Origin: Halanaerobiaceae bacterium ANBcell28
GTDB taxonomy: Bacteria; Bacillota; Halanaerobiia; Halanaerobiales; DTU029
NCBI GenBank assembly: GCA_037623315.1
Contig: JBBJJH010000023.1
Location: forward strand, 1 to 55,102
Length of the DNA stretch: 55,102 nt
Reading direction: 5' to 3'
Part shown: piece by piece, positions 1 to 9,800 of the stretch
Numbering within the stretch: the stretch's first letter is position 1
How the letters are laid out: each line of letters begins with the position of its first letter
Position numbers and translations under genes: made by a program
The notes under the pieces: generated by a model
The model's database searches: none
Told to the model about the DNA's origin: nothing
Seen by the model: only the letters and a program-made list of their open reading frames with translations

Positions 1-112
1 TGATATGTTAAGGCTGTTGAAAGATTGGAGTTCTGGGTTTTGGGGAAACTCTATTATATTATTTGATTTTAGAAAATGCTTTTCTTCCTCATAATAACAT
101 ATATAAAGGCAA

Positions 113-150
113 TGTAATAAAATTTCAGAAACTCTTGTAATAAAATTTCA
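113..150. promoter_or_regulatory. Two direct copies of a 15-bp imperfect palindrome upstream of the sugar operon
   Basis: TGTAATAAAATTTCA occurs identically at 113-127 and 136-150, 23 bp apart centre to centre, ending 8 bp before the -35 box. Each copy is itself an imperfect palindrome (TGtAATaaaATTtCA). The position fits an activator or a co-operative regulator of the downstream sugar operon. The regulator is unknown. Chance similarity in AT-rich DNA is possible, although two exact 15-mers so close together are unlikely. Confidence 0.4.
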
Positions 151-158
151 AAAAACAC

Positions 159-187
159 TTGACAAAGGTAAAAATATTTCCTATACT
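159..187 (+). promoter_or_regulatory. Sigma-A promoter of the sugar transport/glycan operon
   Basis: TTGACA at 159-164 and TATACT at 182-187 are separated by exactly 17 bp, a near-consensus sigma-A promoter. The expected start of transcription is about 194, giving a short leader to the ATG at 223, which is preceded by AGGAGG at 211-216. Confidence 0.85.
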
Positions 188-222
188 GAATTTACTTCAA
201 CAAAAATTTTAGGAGGGGTAAA

Positions 223-1470
223 ATGAAAAAGAAATTTATTTTTATTTTGTCATTAATACTAATTTTGTCTTTATCTTTGAGTATTAGTGCAAAAACGGAA
301 GTTGAGTTTTGGGGTTGGTGGTTAGGTACTTTTGAAGATTACTTAAATGAAATGGCTTCAGAATTTGAGGCAGAAAATCCTGATATTGAAATTAAATTTA
401 ATAATGTTGACGGGAATATGGCCCAGGTCTTGGTTACAGCTATTAATGCCGGAGAGGCTCCTGATGTAGTAAATTTGAATAATCCTACTGCATATACCTT
501 TTATCAGCAGGGGGCCCTTGAACCACTTGATTTACATTTTGATGGGCCTGTAGGGGATGAATATATTGATGCATTATGGGAAAAAACCATGTTTGATGGA
601 TTTTTTGGATATACATTTCCCTGGTATGCTTCACCGCAAATTATGATCTATAATAAAGAGATTTTTGAAAGTGCAGGATTGGATCCTGAGGATCCACCTG
701 AAAACTGGGAAGATGTAATGGAATACTCCAGAGCTATTAAAGAAGAGACAGGTATTCCTGGTTTTGCAATTGATATAAAACCATGGGAACTTATCCAGAG
801 AGTTGGTGTAGATCTTTTTAATGATGATCTAAGTGAAGTTGCTTTTAATGTTCAGGAAGTATATGATAGGGTTCAGTATTTCAGAACTGCACATGAAGAA
901 GGACTTATACCAGGAGATCTTCCAACTTATCAAGAAGCAAGGTCATTATTTGAAGCCGGTGAGTTAGCAATGTATCCTGTTGGTGTTTCAATGGTACTAC
1001 ACATCGAAAATAATTCACCAGAGCTTGCCGATAAGATAGGTTTTGGAAAGTATCCAGTAAGCCCTGGAGGTGCTGATAAAATTCATAGTGGTATGATGAA
1101 TCTGGTAGTATTGGATGAATCAGAAAATAAAGAAGCGGCAGCTAAATGGGCACACTTCTTAACAAGTCATAAAGCCCAAATTGAATTTTCAAAAGAGGCT
1201 ACGATTGTTCCATCTACGAAAATAGGTCTGGATACAGATCCATTTTTCAAAAATGCTGATACTATGGCTCTGCAGGCACAGACATTAGCTTCACAATCTA
1301 TGGTAAATGTTCATAATTTAGATGTTACAGCTGCACCTGAAGGCTGGGATGAAATTATGGGTATTATGGAGGAAGAATTTGAAAAAGCTATTAGAGGAGA
1401 TGTAGGAGTTCAGGAGATGCTAGACTTTGTAGAAGAGAGAGCTAATGATATAATTGAAGATCTAAACTAA
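223..1470 (+). CDS. ABC sugar transporter, extracellular solute-binding protein family 1
   Basis: This is the substrate-capturing subunit of a carbohydrate ABC importer, 415 aa, the usual length for family 1 binding proteins. Residues 1-23 form a signal peptide (MKKK, a hydrophobic run, then SISA before the likely cut). The mature part begins with the family pattern VEFWGWW and continues with the two-lobe binding fold, including NWEDVMEYSRAIKEETG near 150. No cysteine follows the signal peptide, so it is not a lipoprotein. A soluble periplasmic protein suggests a two-membrane cell. It is first in an operon with two permeases and glycan enzymes, so a glycan-derived oligosaccharide is the likely ligand. 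No ATPase subunit is encoded here; a shared MsmX-type ATPase elsewhere is probable. Confidence 0.93.
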   Translation: MKKKFIFILSLILILSLSLSISAKTEVEFWGWWLGTFEDYLNEMASEFEAENPDIEIKFNNVDGNMAQVLVTAINAGEAPDVVNLNNPTAYTFYQQGALEPLDLHFDGPVGDEYIDALWEKTMFDGFFGYTFPWYASPQIMIYNKEIFESAGLDPEDPPENWEDVMEYSRAIKEETGIPGFAIDIKPWELIQRVGVDLFNDDLSEVAFNVQEVYDRVQYFRTAHEEGLIPGDLPTYQEARSLFEAGELAMYPVGVSMVLHIENNSPELADKIGFGKYPVSPGGADKIHSGMMNLVVLDESENKEAAAKWAHFLTSHKAQIEFSKEATIVPSTKIGLDTDPFFKNADTMALQAQTLASQSMVNVHNLDVTAAPEGWDEIMGIMEEEFEKAIRGDVGVQEMLDFVEERANDIIEDLN

Positions 1471-1500
1471 TGATTGTTAATTAGCAATGTGTGAAAAGGG

Positions 1501-1543
1501 GGTAGTAAGCCAGGCTGATATTTTAAGGCTTGCTACCTTTTTT
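1501..1543 (+). terminator. Partial terminator between the binding protein and permease genes
   Basis: GGTAGTAAGCC (1501-1511) pairs with GGCTTGCTACC (1527-1537) with one G-U pair, followed by six T. It lies inside the operon, right before the permease ribosome site. Such leaky terminators commonly leave binding protein in excess over membrane subunits; that role is inference. Confidence 0.75.
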
Positions 1544-1557
1544 AGAAAGGAGTATCT

Positions 1558-3060
1558 ATGGATCTGAGAACTAAAATAAAAATTAAACAAAATTTAATTG
1601 CTTATGCCTTTCTGGCAGCTCCCCTGGCATTATTAGGATTATTTAGTTTTTATCCATTGGCCCATGGAATTTATATTTCATTTATGAGATATGAAATACT
1701 GAGAAGGCCTAATGCTGGAGGACCACTGGCGTTTATATCACATTTTATTAGAAACTTACAATATCTAAATAATCCTTTATTTAATATCTTGATATTGTTA
1801 TTTTCAATAGCTGCCCTGGTATATGTCTTAAAAAAGAAGATTATCTCTAATAAATTAATGTTAACAGGTTTTCTACTAGCGTTAGTAATCATAAATATTT
1901 TACCTGCAGCTAATGTCTTTCAAGAAACACTTGTAGAGATTAATTATGTTGTTCATGAAGATAGAATACTTAATAATCAACAGGCAGAGGGTTTTATTCC
2001 TGTTCTGGAAAATAGATATACTAGCGGTCGATTTAAGGACTCTGATGTTTTAATTACTACTGAAAAAGTTGGGGAAGACCAAACTAGAATCTTAGTCCAG
2101 GAGTCTATCTGGATAGGTATTGATCATTATCGACGGATTGTAAGAAATCCTGAGTTTGCAGAGTTTTTAAGAAGAAATAATTGGTACAAAGTACTGCTTT
2201 CTTTATCTTTACTTGGAATAATGGCTATAATTATATATTCAAAGAAGAAAGCCAAAGAGAAAAAGATTGATTTAAGTCTTAAGATTGGAACAGGCATCCT
2301 TTTCGTCATACTATTAGTTGTTACATGGCCAAGAATGTTTCATGACCGGATGTGGCTTTTTTATAGAGGTATGGAAAACTCATTAAAGTATCTGCTAGTG
2401 GTGCCTCCTATACAGATTTGTTCTATCTTGCTGGCTGTATTGGTAAATCAAAAGATTAAAGGTATTAAGCTTTTCAGAACACTTTATTATATACCAGTAA
2501 TTACTGGGATCATTATAATAGGTTATAGCTGGAAATGGGTTTTTAATCCTAATGGCCTCTTGAATTCAATGTTACAAATGATTAATATACTGGAGCAGGG
2601 TCAACGGATTTACTGGCTAAGTAATCCATCCATCGCTATCTGGGTAGTTATGTTTGTAACTTTCTGGCGTGGGCTGGGCTATTATATGGTTATTTATATG
2701 GCTGGTTTACAGAATATTCCTGAGGACTTGATTGAAGCAGCGACAATAGATGGAGCTTCTAAAATGCAGTTACTTAGCAAAATTTATTTACCATTACTAC
2801 GTCCCACTATTATGATTTGTACTATTTTATCAACAATGGCAGCACTTAAGATTTTTGAAGAAATTTTTGTACTGACGTCTGGAGCAGCAGATACAACAAC
2901 TATGGTTTATCTAATCTATAATACAGCCTTTGGGGGTTCATCGACAGGTACGCAATTTAGGTTTGGGTATTCCTCTGCTCTGGCAGTAATACTTTCAATA
3001 GTCATTGGTATATTCACTATTATTAATTTCAAGGTAAACAGGAGTGATACTTATGTCTAA
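1558..3060 (+). CDS. ABC sugar transporter permease, MalF-like with long N-terminal insertion
   Basis: This is one of two membrane subunits of the sugar importer. The C-terminal half (about 270-495) is the typical binding-protein-dependent permease domain, with the EAA loop EAATIDGASKMQLLSKIYLP near 390-410 that docks on the ATPase. At 500 aa it is far longer than the usual ~290. Between the first membrane helix (about 12-35) and the core lie roughly four extra hydrophobic segments (near 74-90, 101-117, 209-226, 243-258) and a polar loop at about 118-205. This resembles the extra helices and large P2 loop of E. coli MalF, so the loop may touch the binding protein. RBS AAAGGAG lies just upstream of the ATG. 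Its last bases overlap the next gene. Confidence 0.9.
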   Translation: MDLRTKIKIKQNLIAYAFLAAPLALLGLFSFYPLAHGIYISFMRYEILRRPNAGGPLAFISHFIRNLQYLNNPLFNILILLFSIAALVYVLKKKIISNKLMLTGFLLALVIINILPAANVFQETLVEINYVVHEDRILNNQQAEGFIPVLENRYTSGRFKDSDVLITTEKVGEDQTRILVQESIWIGIDHYRRIVRNPEFAEFLRRNNWYKVLLSLSLLGIMAIIIYSKKKAKEKKIDLSLKIGTGILFVILLVVTWPRMFHDRMWLFYRGMENSLKYLLVVPPIQICSILLAVLVNQKIKGIKLFRTLYYIPVITGIIIIGYSWKWVFNPNGLLNSMLQMINILEQGQRIYWLSNPSIAIWVVMFVTFWRGLGYYMVIYMAGLQNIPEDLIEAATIDGASKMQLLSKIYLPLLRPTIMICTILSTMAALKIFEEIFVLTSGAADTTTMVYLIYNTAFGGSSTGTQFRFGYSSALAVILSIVIGIFTIINFKVNRSDTYV

Positions 3061-3871
3061 AAGGATAAAAACTATAATATTATATCTTGTTTTGATTATT
3101 ATTGCTCTGTTCTTTATCTTTCCTTTTGTCTGGATGTTATCAACATCATTTAAAGGATCAGAAAATTTATTCACATATCCACCTCAATGGATACCGCAAA
3201 ATCCAACTCTAGAAAATTTTAGAGTAGTGTTTCGGAGAGTTCCTATAGTAAGGTATTTCTTTAATACTTTAAAGATTACAGCTGTGGGACTGACTTTGAA
3301 CATACTCTTATCAACACTGGCCGCTTATCCACTGGGGCGTCTGGATTTTATTGGAAGGAAGTTTATATTTGCCTTAATAATTGCTCCTATGCTTATTCCA
3401 ATGCAGGGTACTATGATTGTTAACTATGTAACCTTGAGGAGCCTGGGCTTGGTGAATACCCATTTAGGTGTAGTTATTACTTCAGCTGTCTTTATATTTG
3501 GTGTCTTTCTTTTAAAACAGGCATATGAGGCCATTCCTATAGAAATAGAGGAAGCAGCCCGTATTGATGGTTGTGGTGAGTTTAGAATCTGGTGGCAGAT
3601 AATGACTCCAATGATAAAGCCATCTGTAGCTGCAGTATCTATTTTTTCATTTGTTATGTACTGGAATTCTTTTATGTGGCCTTTAATTGTACTAAAAGAT
3701 AATGATTTGTATCCTTTAACCCTGGGGTTAACGGCACTTGAATCTGCATTTGAGGGTAATTTTAGATATGTTTCTGCCGGTGCTGTAATCATGATTATTC
3801 CAATTTTGATATTCTTCTATTTTACTCAGAGGTTTTTTATTGAGGGATATAAAGGGGCTGTAAAAGGATGA
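3053..3871 (+). CDS. ABC sugar transporter permease, MalG-like
   Basis: This is the second membrane subunit of the importer, about 272 aa with six hydrophobic segments and the EAA loop EEAARIDGCGEFRIWWQIMTP. The start chosen is ATG 3053 (MSKRIK), 6 nt after AGGAGTG; an upstream GTG at 3044 lies inside that ribosome site and is not credible. The gene overlaps the end of the first permease by 8 bp, and its own stop overlaps the ATG of the following oxidoreductase (ATGATGA), so translation is probably coupled. It ends in the family-typical FIEGYKGAVKG. Confidence 0.93.
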   Translation: MSKRIKTIILYLVLIIIALFFIFPFVWMLSTSFKGSENLFTYPPQWIPQNPTLENFRVVFRRVPIVRYFFNTLKITAVGLTLNILLSTLAAYPLGRLDFIGRKFIFALIIAPMLIPMQGTMIVNYVTLRSLGLVNTHLGVVITSAVFIFGVFLLKQAYEAIPIEIEEAARIDGCGEFRIWWQIMTPMIKPSVAAVSIFSFVMYWNSFMWPLIVLKDNDLYPLTLGLTALESAFEGNFRYVSAGAVIMIIPILIFFYFTQRFFIEGYKGAVKG

Positions 3872-5178
3872 TGATTTGCAATAATTTGAAAAGATATGAT
3901 GTAATTGTTGTCGGTGGAGGTATGGCTGGTGTTGGAGCTGCTATTGGAGCGGCTCAGGCTGGGGCTCGCACACTCTTGCTTGAGGCCAGTGGTTTTCCTG
4001 GTGGTTTGGCTACAAATGGTCTTGTTAATCCCTTTATGAAATTTGATTATCAAGGTGAAGATCTGGTTCAGGGTGTTTTTGGCGAATTGCTAAATGTACT
4101 AAAAGAGGATTCAGCCTATCAGGGAAGAGCATTTAATTATGAGTCTCTAAAATATCATCTGGCTAGATTGCTAAAAGAAAAACAGGTAGATGTTCTTTTG
4201 TACCAGCAGGTAGTTGATATAGAAACAGATAATAGAAAAATTAAAAGTCTTAAAACATACTCAAGAGGGTCTTATCTGGATATTAAAGCTGATCAATATA
4301 TTGATTGTACTGGAGATGCTGTTCTGGGCAAACTTGCTGATCTTACCCTTTTTAAAGGGGATGAAGATGGTGTAAATCAGGCTATGACCCAGATGTTTGT
4401 CCTTGATAATGTAGAATTAAGAAAGACTATGGAATATCTTGGAAGCCATCCTGATGATTTCTTTAGCTGGGTAAATACTGAAGAGAAAGGGATTGCTACT
4501 TCAATAGCAGGTTTTTTTAGTCTAGTTACACAGGCTGAAGCTGATGGCTTGAAATTACCAAGGGATCATTTCTTTTTCATTAAATTACCTCAGGGTGGAG
4601 TTGTTGTTAATACAGGTCATGTTAATATTGAAGATGCTAATAACCCCCTGGAGGTGTCCCGGGCTCAGCTTGAAGGACTTGAACAGACCAGGAATTTAAC
4701 AAAATTTGCACAGGAATATCTCCCTGGTTTTGAAAATTCATATCTCTTACAGTCAGCTGCCCAGATTGGTATTAGAGAAAGTGCTCGTATAAAAGGAAAA
4801 TATGTTTTCAAAGAGACTGATGTAACTAATTTTACTAAGTTTGATGATGCAGTTGTTAAGGCTATATATGGAGTAGATATTCACAAAAATGATGAAGAAG
4901 AGAGTGAAAAGGAAGTAAAGCTTGATTATAGTAATTATTATGAGATACCTGCCCGTGCTTTGATAGCAGATGAACTTGATAATCTATTAATGGCTGGGCG
5001 TAACTTATCGGCTGACTTTGGCGGACAATCGGCAGTAAGGATTATGCCTACCTGTTGTGGTATGGGGCAGGGAGCTGGCGTAATCGCTGCTCTTTCAGCT
5101 ATAGAAAAGTTAAAACCTTTTGAGATAGAATCAGCCAAATTCCAGAGTGAACTACGAAGACAGGGTGTGAATATATGA
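3868..5178 (+). CDS. FAD-dependent oxidoreductase (FAD_oxidored family)
   Basis: This 436-aa flavoprotein has a Rossmann FAD-binding start at residues 10-35 (VIVVGGGMAGVGAAIGAAQA, then an acidic LLLEAS) and a C-terminal FAD-contact region (LLMAGRNLSADFGGQSAVR and a CCGMGQGAG stretch near 385-415). No signal peptide is present, so it is cytosolic. Members of this family are frequent in Firmicute and Bacteroidetes glycan operons, but the substrate is seldom known. Here it sits between transporter genes and a putative glycan enzyme with ATGA overlaps at both ends, which implies action on the imported sugar or a derivative. The specific reaction cannot be told from sequence. Confidence 0.85.
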   Translation: MMICNNLKRYDVIVVGGGMAGVGAAIGAAQAGARTLLLEASGFPGGLATNGLVNPFMKFDYQGEDLVQGVFGELLNVLKEDSAYQGRAFNYESLKYHLARLLKEKQVDVLLYQQVVDIETDNRKIKSLKTYSRGSYLDIKADQYIDCTGDAVLGKLADLTLFKGDEDGVNQAMTQMFVLDNVELRKTMEYLGSHPDDFFSWVNTEEKGIATSIAGFFSLVTQAEADGLKLPRDHFFFIKLPQGGVVVNTGHVNIEDANNPLEVSRAQLEGLEQTRNLTKFAQEYLPGFENSYLLQSAAQIGIRESARIKGKYVFKETDVTNFTKFDDAVVKAIYGVDIHKNDEEESEKEVKLDYSNYYEIPARALIADELDNLLMAGRNLSADFGGQSAVRIMPTCCGMGQGAGVIAALSAIEKLKPFEIESAKFQSELRRQGVNI

Positions 5179-6161
5179 TGAAAATAGGCTACTCATATCA
5201 TGGAAATACTTTTTTTGATCATTTTAAGAGAGATGTCGAAGAAATGAAAAAGGCTGGAGCCAGCTACCTTGTTCAAACATTCTCAGAGAATAATATGGAG
5301 TATAATTTTGATAATTTTTATAATATGAATAACTATGCTCAAGAAATGGGACTTGAGGTTCATATGGATCCCTGGAGTCTGGCAGGGATTTTTGGGGGAG
5401 AGGCCTATTCCCGCTTCCTACTTGAGAATCCTCAGGTATGGCAGAGAAATAATCAGGGAGAAAAACTACCCCTGGCCTGTCTTAACCATCCGGATACTGT
5501 AGACTTTGTCAGGAAATGGATAGATATTGTAAGCCAGCTGTCTGTTGATTATATATTTTGGGATGAACCGCATTTCTTTATTCAGGTTGATCCTGAATCT
5601 CCGATCTGGGGTTGTCGTTGTCCAGTCTGTCAGGAGAAATTTTTCTCGGAAAATGGCTATGAAATTCCTGAAAAAAAGAGTAATCAGATAGAGCAATTTA
5701 AAAAGGACTCAATAAAATCCTTTCTTCAGGAAATGATCACTTTCTCTACTAAGAAGGAGATAAAAAATGGACTCTGTGTTTTACCACCTGCCAGGGATGA
5801 GGATTTCAGTGAATACTGGAGAGGATTAATAAGGGATTTAAAGCTTGACTACTTTGGTACTGACCCTTATTGGTTAGGGTGGAAGAGGTCTATTGAAGAA
5901 ATGCTTGTACCTTTGACTATAACAGTAACTAGACTCTGCCAGGAATTCAAAATTGATTCCCAAATCTGGCTACAGGGTTTTAAAATTAACGATAGTAAAA
6001 TTGATGAATGGGAAAAAGGAATTGATACTATTATAGCTTCAAAACCTGATTATCTAGGTGTTTGGTCATATCGTTGCTGTAACAGTTTGAGTTATCTTGA
6101 TTACAATAATAGTAATAAATTGTGGGAAATTCTAAAAAAGAAAGTACGTGATAAAAGATGA
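5175..6161 (+). CDS. Unknown protein, possible TIM-barrel glycosidase-like
   Basis: This 328-aa cytosolic protein does not match a named family that I can recognise. It begins MKIGYSYHGNTFFDHF, has alternating strand/helix character throughout, an acidic WDEPHFF at about 125-131 at the end of a predicted strand, a cysteine cluster WGCRCPVCQEKF at about 145-156, and aromatic-rich segments (GTDPYWLGW, LGVWSYRCCNS). This layout suggests a beta/alpha barrel of the glycoside-hydrolase type with the Asp-Glu pair as candidate catalytic residues; that is inference. It overlaps both neighbours by ATGA, so it is made together with the oxidoreductase and NanE. Confidence 0.6.
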   Translation: MMKIGYSYHGNTFFDHFKRDVEEMKKAGASYLVQTFSENNMEYNFDNFYNMNNYAQEMGLEVHMDPWSLAGIFGGEAYSRFLLENPQVWQRNNQGEKLPLACLNHPDTVDFVRKWIDIVSQLSVDYIFWDEPHFFIQVDPESPIWGCRCPVCQEKFFSENGYEIPEKKSNQIEQFKKDSIKSFLQEMITFSTKKEIKNGLCVLPPARDEDFSEYWRGLIRDLKLDYFGTDPYWLGWKRSIEEMLVPLTITVTRLCQEFKIDSQIWLQGFKINDSKIDEWEKGIDTIIASKPDYLGVWSYRCCNSLSYLDYNNSNKLWEILKKKVRDKR

Positions 6162-6832
6162 GAAAGCTATATAAAAATTCATTGATTGTATCATGCCAAG
6201 CTCTGGCAGATGAGCCACTGCATGGGTCTGATATTATGGCCCGTCTGGCGATCGCAGCTGATAATGGTGGCGCTAAAGGTATCAGGGCTAACTCTCCTGA
6301 AGATGTCAGGGCAATTAGAGAAGTAGTTGATTTACCTATTATCGGTCTCTGGAAAAAGGAAGTGCCAGGATTCCAGGTATATATAACACCTACTTATAAA
6401 GAAGTGAAGGAGATACTGGCAGTTGGTGCAGATTTTGTGGCTATTGACTGTACAGATAGAAAACGTCCACAAGCTTTAGCAGATATATTTACCAGAATAA
6501 GAACTGATTACCCTGATTGTGGTATTGTAGCTGATATAGCTACAGTGAATGATGCAAAAAAAGTAAGTAAATTAAAACCTGATTTTATTTCTACCACTCT
6601 TTCAGGGTATACTAAGGGTACAGATGATAGGCCTAGACCAGATCTGGAACTAGTCAAGGATTTGAAAGAAATAAGTAGTATACCTATTCTGGCAGAAGGG
6701 AATTATAAAGACGGCAGACAGGGTGCACAGGCAATAAAACGTGGCGCATATGCTGTTGTAATCGGTGGAGCTATTACTCGACCTCAGAATATTACTAAGA
6801 AAATTCGAGAAGAGATTGCACAGAGTTTATGA
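6158..6832 (+). CDS. nanE: N-acetylmannosamine-6-phosphate 2-epimerase (NanE)
   Basis: NanE converts ManNAc-6-P to GlcNAc-6-P in sialic acid and ManNAc catabolism. The 224-aa length is normal. Family signatures are visible: SLIVSCQALADEPLHG at the N terminus, GGAKGIRANSPEDVRAI, the PIIGLWKKE strand with the catalytic-region Lys, DFVAIDCTDRKRP, and the phosphate-binding C-terminal PILAEGNY and GAYAVVIGGAITRP. The ATG overlaps the preceding stop. No nanA, nanK or nagA accompanies it in the window, so either these lie elsewhere or this copy serves a related amino-sugar phosphate. Confidence 0.9.
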   Translation: MRKLYKNSLIVSCQALADEPLHGSDIMARLAIAADNGGAKGIRANSPEDVRAIREVVDLPIIGLWKKEVPGFQVYITPTYKEVKEILAVGADFVAIDCTDRKRPQALADIFTRIRTDYPDCGIVADIATVNDAKKVSKLKPDFISTTLSGYTKGTDDRPRPDLELVKDLKEISSIPILAEGNYKDGRQGAQAIKRGAYAVVIGGAITRPQNITKKIREEIAQSL

Positions 6833-6853
6833 TTGGGGAAGTGAAATTAGAAA

Positions 6854-9800
6854 ATGAATGATATCTTGATTGAAATAAAAAAAGAGATGATTGAGGATAG
6901 CTATCCTATTACTAATTGGCAGAAAAGAGAAGCAATTTATACAGGTCTTAAAGAATATAAGTACATTGGAGATTGGGAGTCTTTTCAAATTGGTGATACA
7001 TGGTCTGAAGAAGAAGATACTACTACTTTTTTTAAAGCCACTTATTTAGTTCCTCAGGAAGTCAAAGGAAAAAAAGTAGTCCTGACTATAGAAACTGGTG
7101 GCGAGGCTGCCTTGCATATAAATGAAGATATATATCAGGGACTTGATGAAAATCACAGTGATGTATTTCTCGATGTAGAGCAATATGCTGGATGCGAGAT
7201 AGACTTATTACTGGAGGCTGCTTTAAATAGAATAAATAAGATCTATGTACCTGATCCTGATTATAAACATTGTTTTTCACTTGCTGAGTTAAGAATAATC
7301 AAACCTGAAGTTGAAACTTTTTATTATAATTATCTTGCTTTGAAAGAGTTATCAGATACGTTAAAACAGAGGCAAGAAAAAGAGTATAATGATATTAATA
7401 AAATTATAGAAAGATTAGAATTACATTTTAATAAGGAAGATAGGAATTATGTTTTCTTAAATAAGATTTATGAGGAAGAAATTGCTGCGCTTAATAAGGA
7501 CGAAAGCTACTTTATGTCCTGTTTTGGTCATGCTCATATTGATATAGCCTGGTTATGGCAGTTTAAGGAAACCCTCAGGAAGGCAGGTCGGAGTTTTTCT
7601 ACAGCAGTAAGATTAATGGAACGATATCCGGAATTTAATTTTATACAATCTCAACCGCAATTATATTTATATATAAAAAATTATTATCCTGCATTATATG
7701 CAGAAATAAAGAAAAAAATCAAGCAAGGACAGTGGCAGCCTGAAGGTGGTATGTGGGTTGAAGCAGATACCAATATCCCTGGAGGAGAATCTTTGGTCAG
7801 ACAGTTTTTGTATGGAAAAAAATTCATCAAAGAAGAGTTTGGCTTTGATTCAAAGCTTTGTTGGTTGCCCGACGTTTTTGGTTATACTGGTAGTTTGCCT
7901 CAAATAATGAAAAAAGCCGAAATAGATTATTTTATGACTTCCAAAATATCCTGGAATGATACTAATGAATTCCCTTATTCAATTTTCCACTGGCAGGGAA
8001 TAGATGGGAGTAAAGTATTGACCCATATTCCACGGGTAATCTTACCGTTCACTTATAATGGAGAAGTATATGCTGATAAGGTCTTGAAAGTAAAGGATAA
8101 TTATCAGCAGCAAAAAGAAAAGAATGTCTTTGAATATAAATTTGGAGACTCATCAAATTATTTCAAAAAAGACAGGGTTATACCTGATGATAAACTCTTT
8201 TATATCTATGGTTATGGTGATGGTGGAGGTGGAGTAACACAGGAATTTATAGAAAAAATTAAGCGTTTTGATAAATTATCTAAAATGCCGCGGATGAAGT
8301 TCTCTCAGCCCAAGCAGTATTTTCAAGAACTGGAGAAGGATATCCAGGAACAGAATACTAAATATCCTGACTGGAAAGGAGAATTATACTTTGAATATCA
8401 CCGTGGTACATACACATCTCAGGCTAAAACAAAGTTGAATAATCGTAGAGCAGAGCTTAAGATTCAAAATGCGGAAATTCTAAGTTTTTTAACAGGGGTG
8501 GCCAGCCAGTCTAAAATACAGGAATTGTGGCAGCAGATTCTAACAAATCAGTTCCATGACATTATTCCTGGGACTTCTATTAATGAAGTATATCAGGATG
8601 TTGATCAGATATATCAGAAAGTTCAACAAGAACTTGATAGAATTATTGAGGATGGTCTAAATAGATTAGCTAAATCTAAACTTAATTCAAATAAATTTTT
8701 CCCAGCAGCTATAATTGATAATAAATCTAATAATAAAGGGGCTAAATTATTATATGATCAAGACTCTGACTATTTAATTGTCTGGAATGGATTGGGCTAT
8801 CAGCGTAATAGTCTAGTTAGGATTAATATCAAGGAAAAATGGAGAGATAATTCCCTTCAATTTATTGATTACAGTACTGAAGAAACACTGGAATATGATC
8901 TTGATAGTTCACGAGATATTATTGACCTTTATGTGAAGGATGTACCTGCTATGGGATTCCGAATCATTAAGGTGGACTCAGGGCCTGAACTTAGCAAATA
9001 TCATGAGAATCACTCGCCGGGAATAGATAAAAATGTAATTGTAGAGAATTCTTACTTCAAATTAACTTTTAATAATGGTCAGATGAACTCTATATATGAT
9101 AAGAAGCGAGAACTTGAACTGATTTCAGCAGACCGTTGTCCTAATGAATTACAGTTTTTTGATGATAGACCACCTCGTTATCAGGCATGGGAACAGGTAG
9201 CAGAATTTGAAGAGCACAGAATAGATGAAGATATGGAATTGTTAGATTTCTATATTAAAGAATATAAATTGAAAAAGGTTATTAGCATTAAAAGAAAGTT
9301 TAGAGAATCTATCTTTAAGCAAGATATTATTCTCTATCGGGATTTTGATCGTATAGATTTTGATAATCATGTGGACTGGAAAGAGAGAGAAGTAATGGTG
9401 AAAGTTGCTTTTCCTGTAAATGTTAATAGTGATCAGGCTCGATATGAGATTGCTTATGGAAATTTAACACGCTCAACTAGCAATAATACAGATTATGAAA
9501 AGGCTCAGTTTGAAGTTCCTGGACATAGGTGGGTTGATTTATCTCAGCCAGGTCTAGGTATTAGTCTATTAAATAACTGTAAATATGGCTATGATGTAAA
9601 GGGCAATCAAATTAGATTAACATTACTTAAGGCGCCAAATTATCCTGATGAAAAGGCTGATTATGGATTACATCACTTTACTTATTCTTTTTATGTTCAC
9701 GATGGGGTCTTTTATCAAAGTAAAATTCTTGAATATGCTGAAGACCTAACAAATTCCCTACTGGTACAGGAGATTGATCCTGAAGAGCAAATCCTTACTA

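Noticed and set aside
3424-3792. 122-codon minus-strand frame opposite the MalG-like permease
   Set aside because: It lies wholly within a well-supported permease gene, has no start context and no family resemblance.
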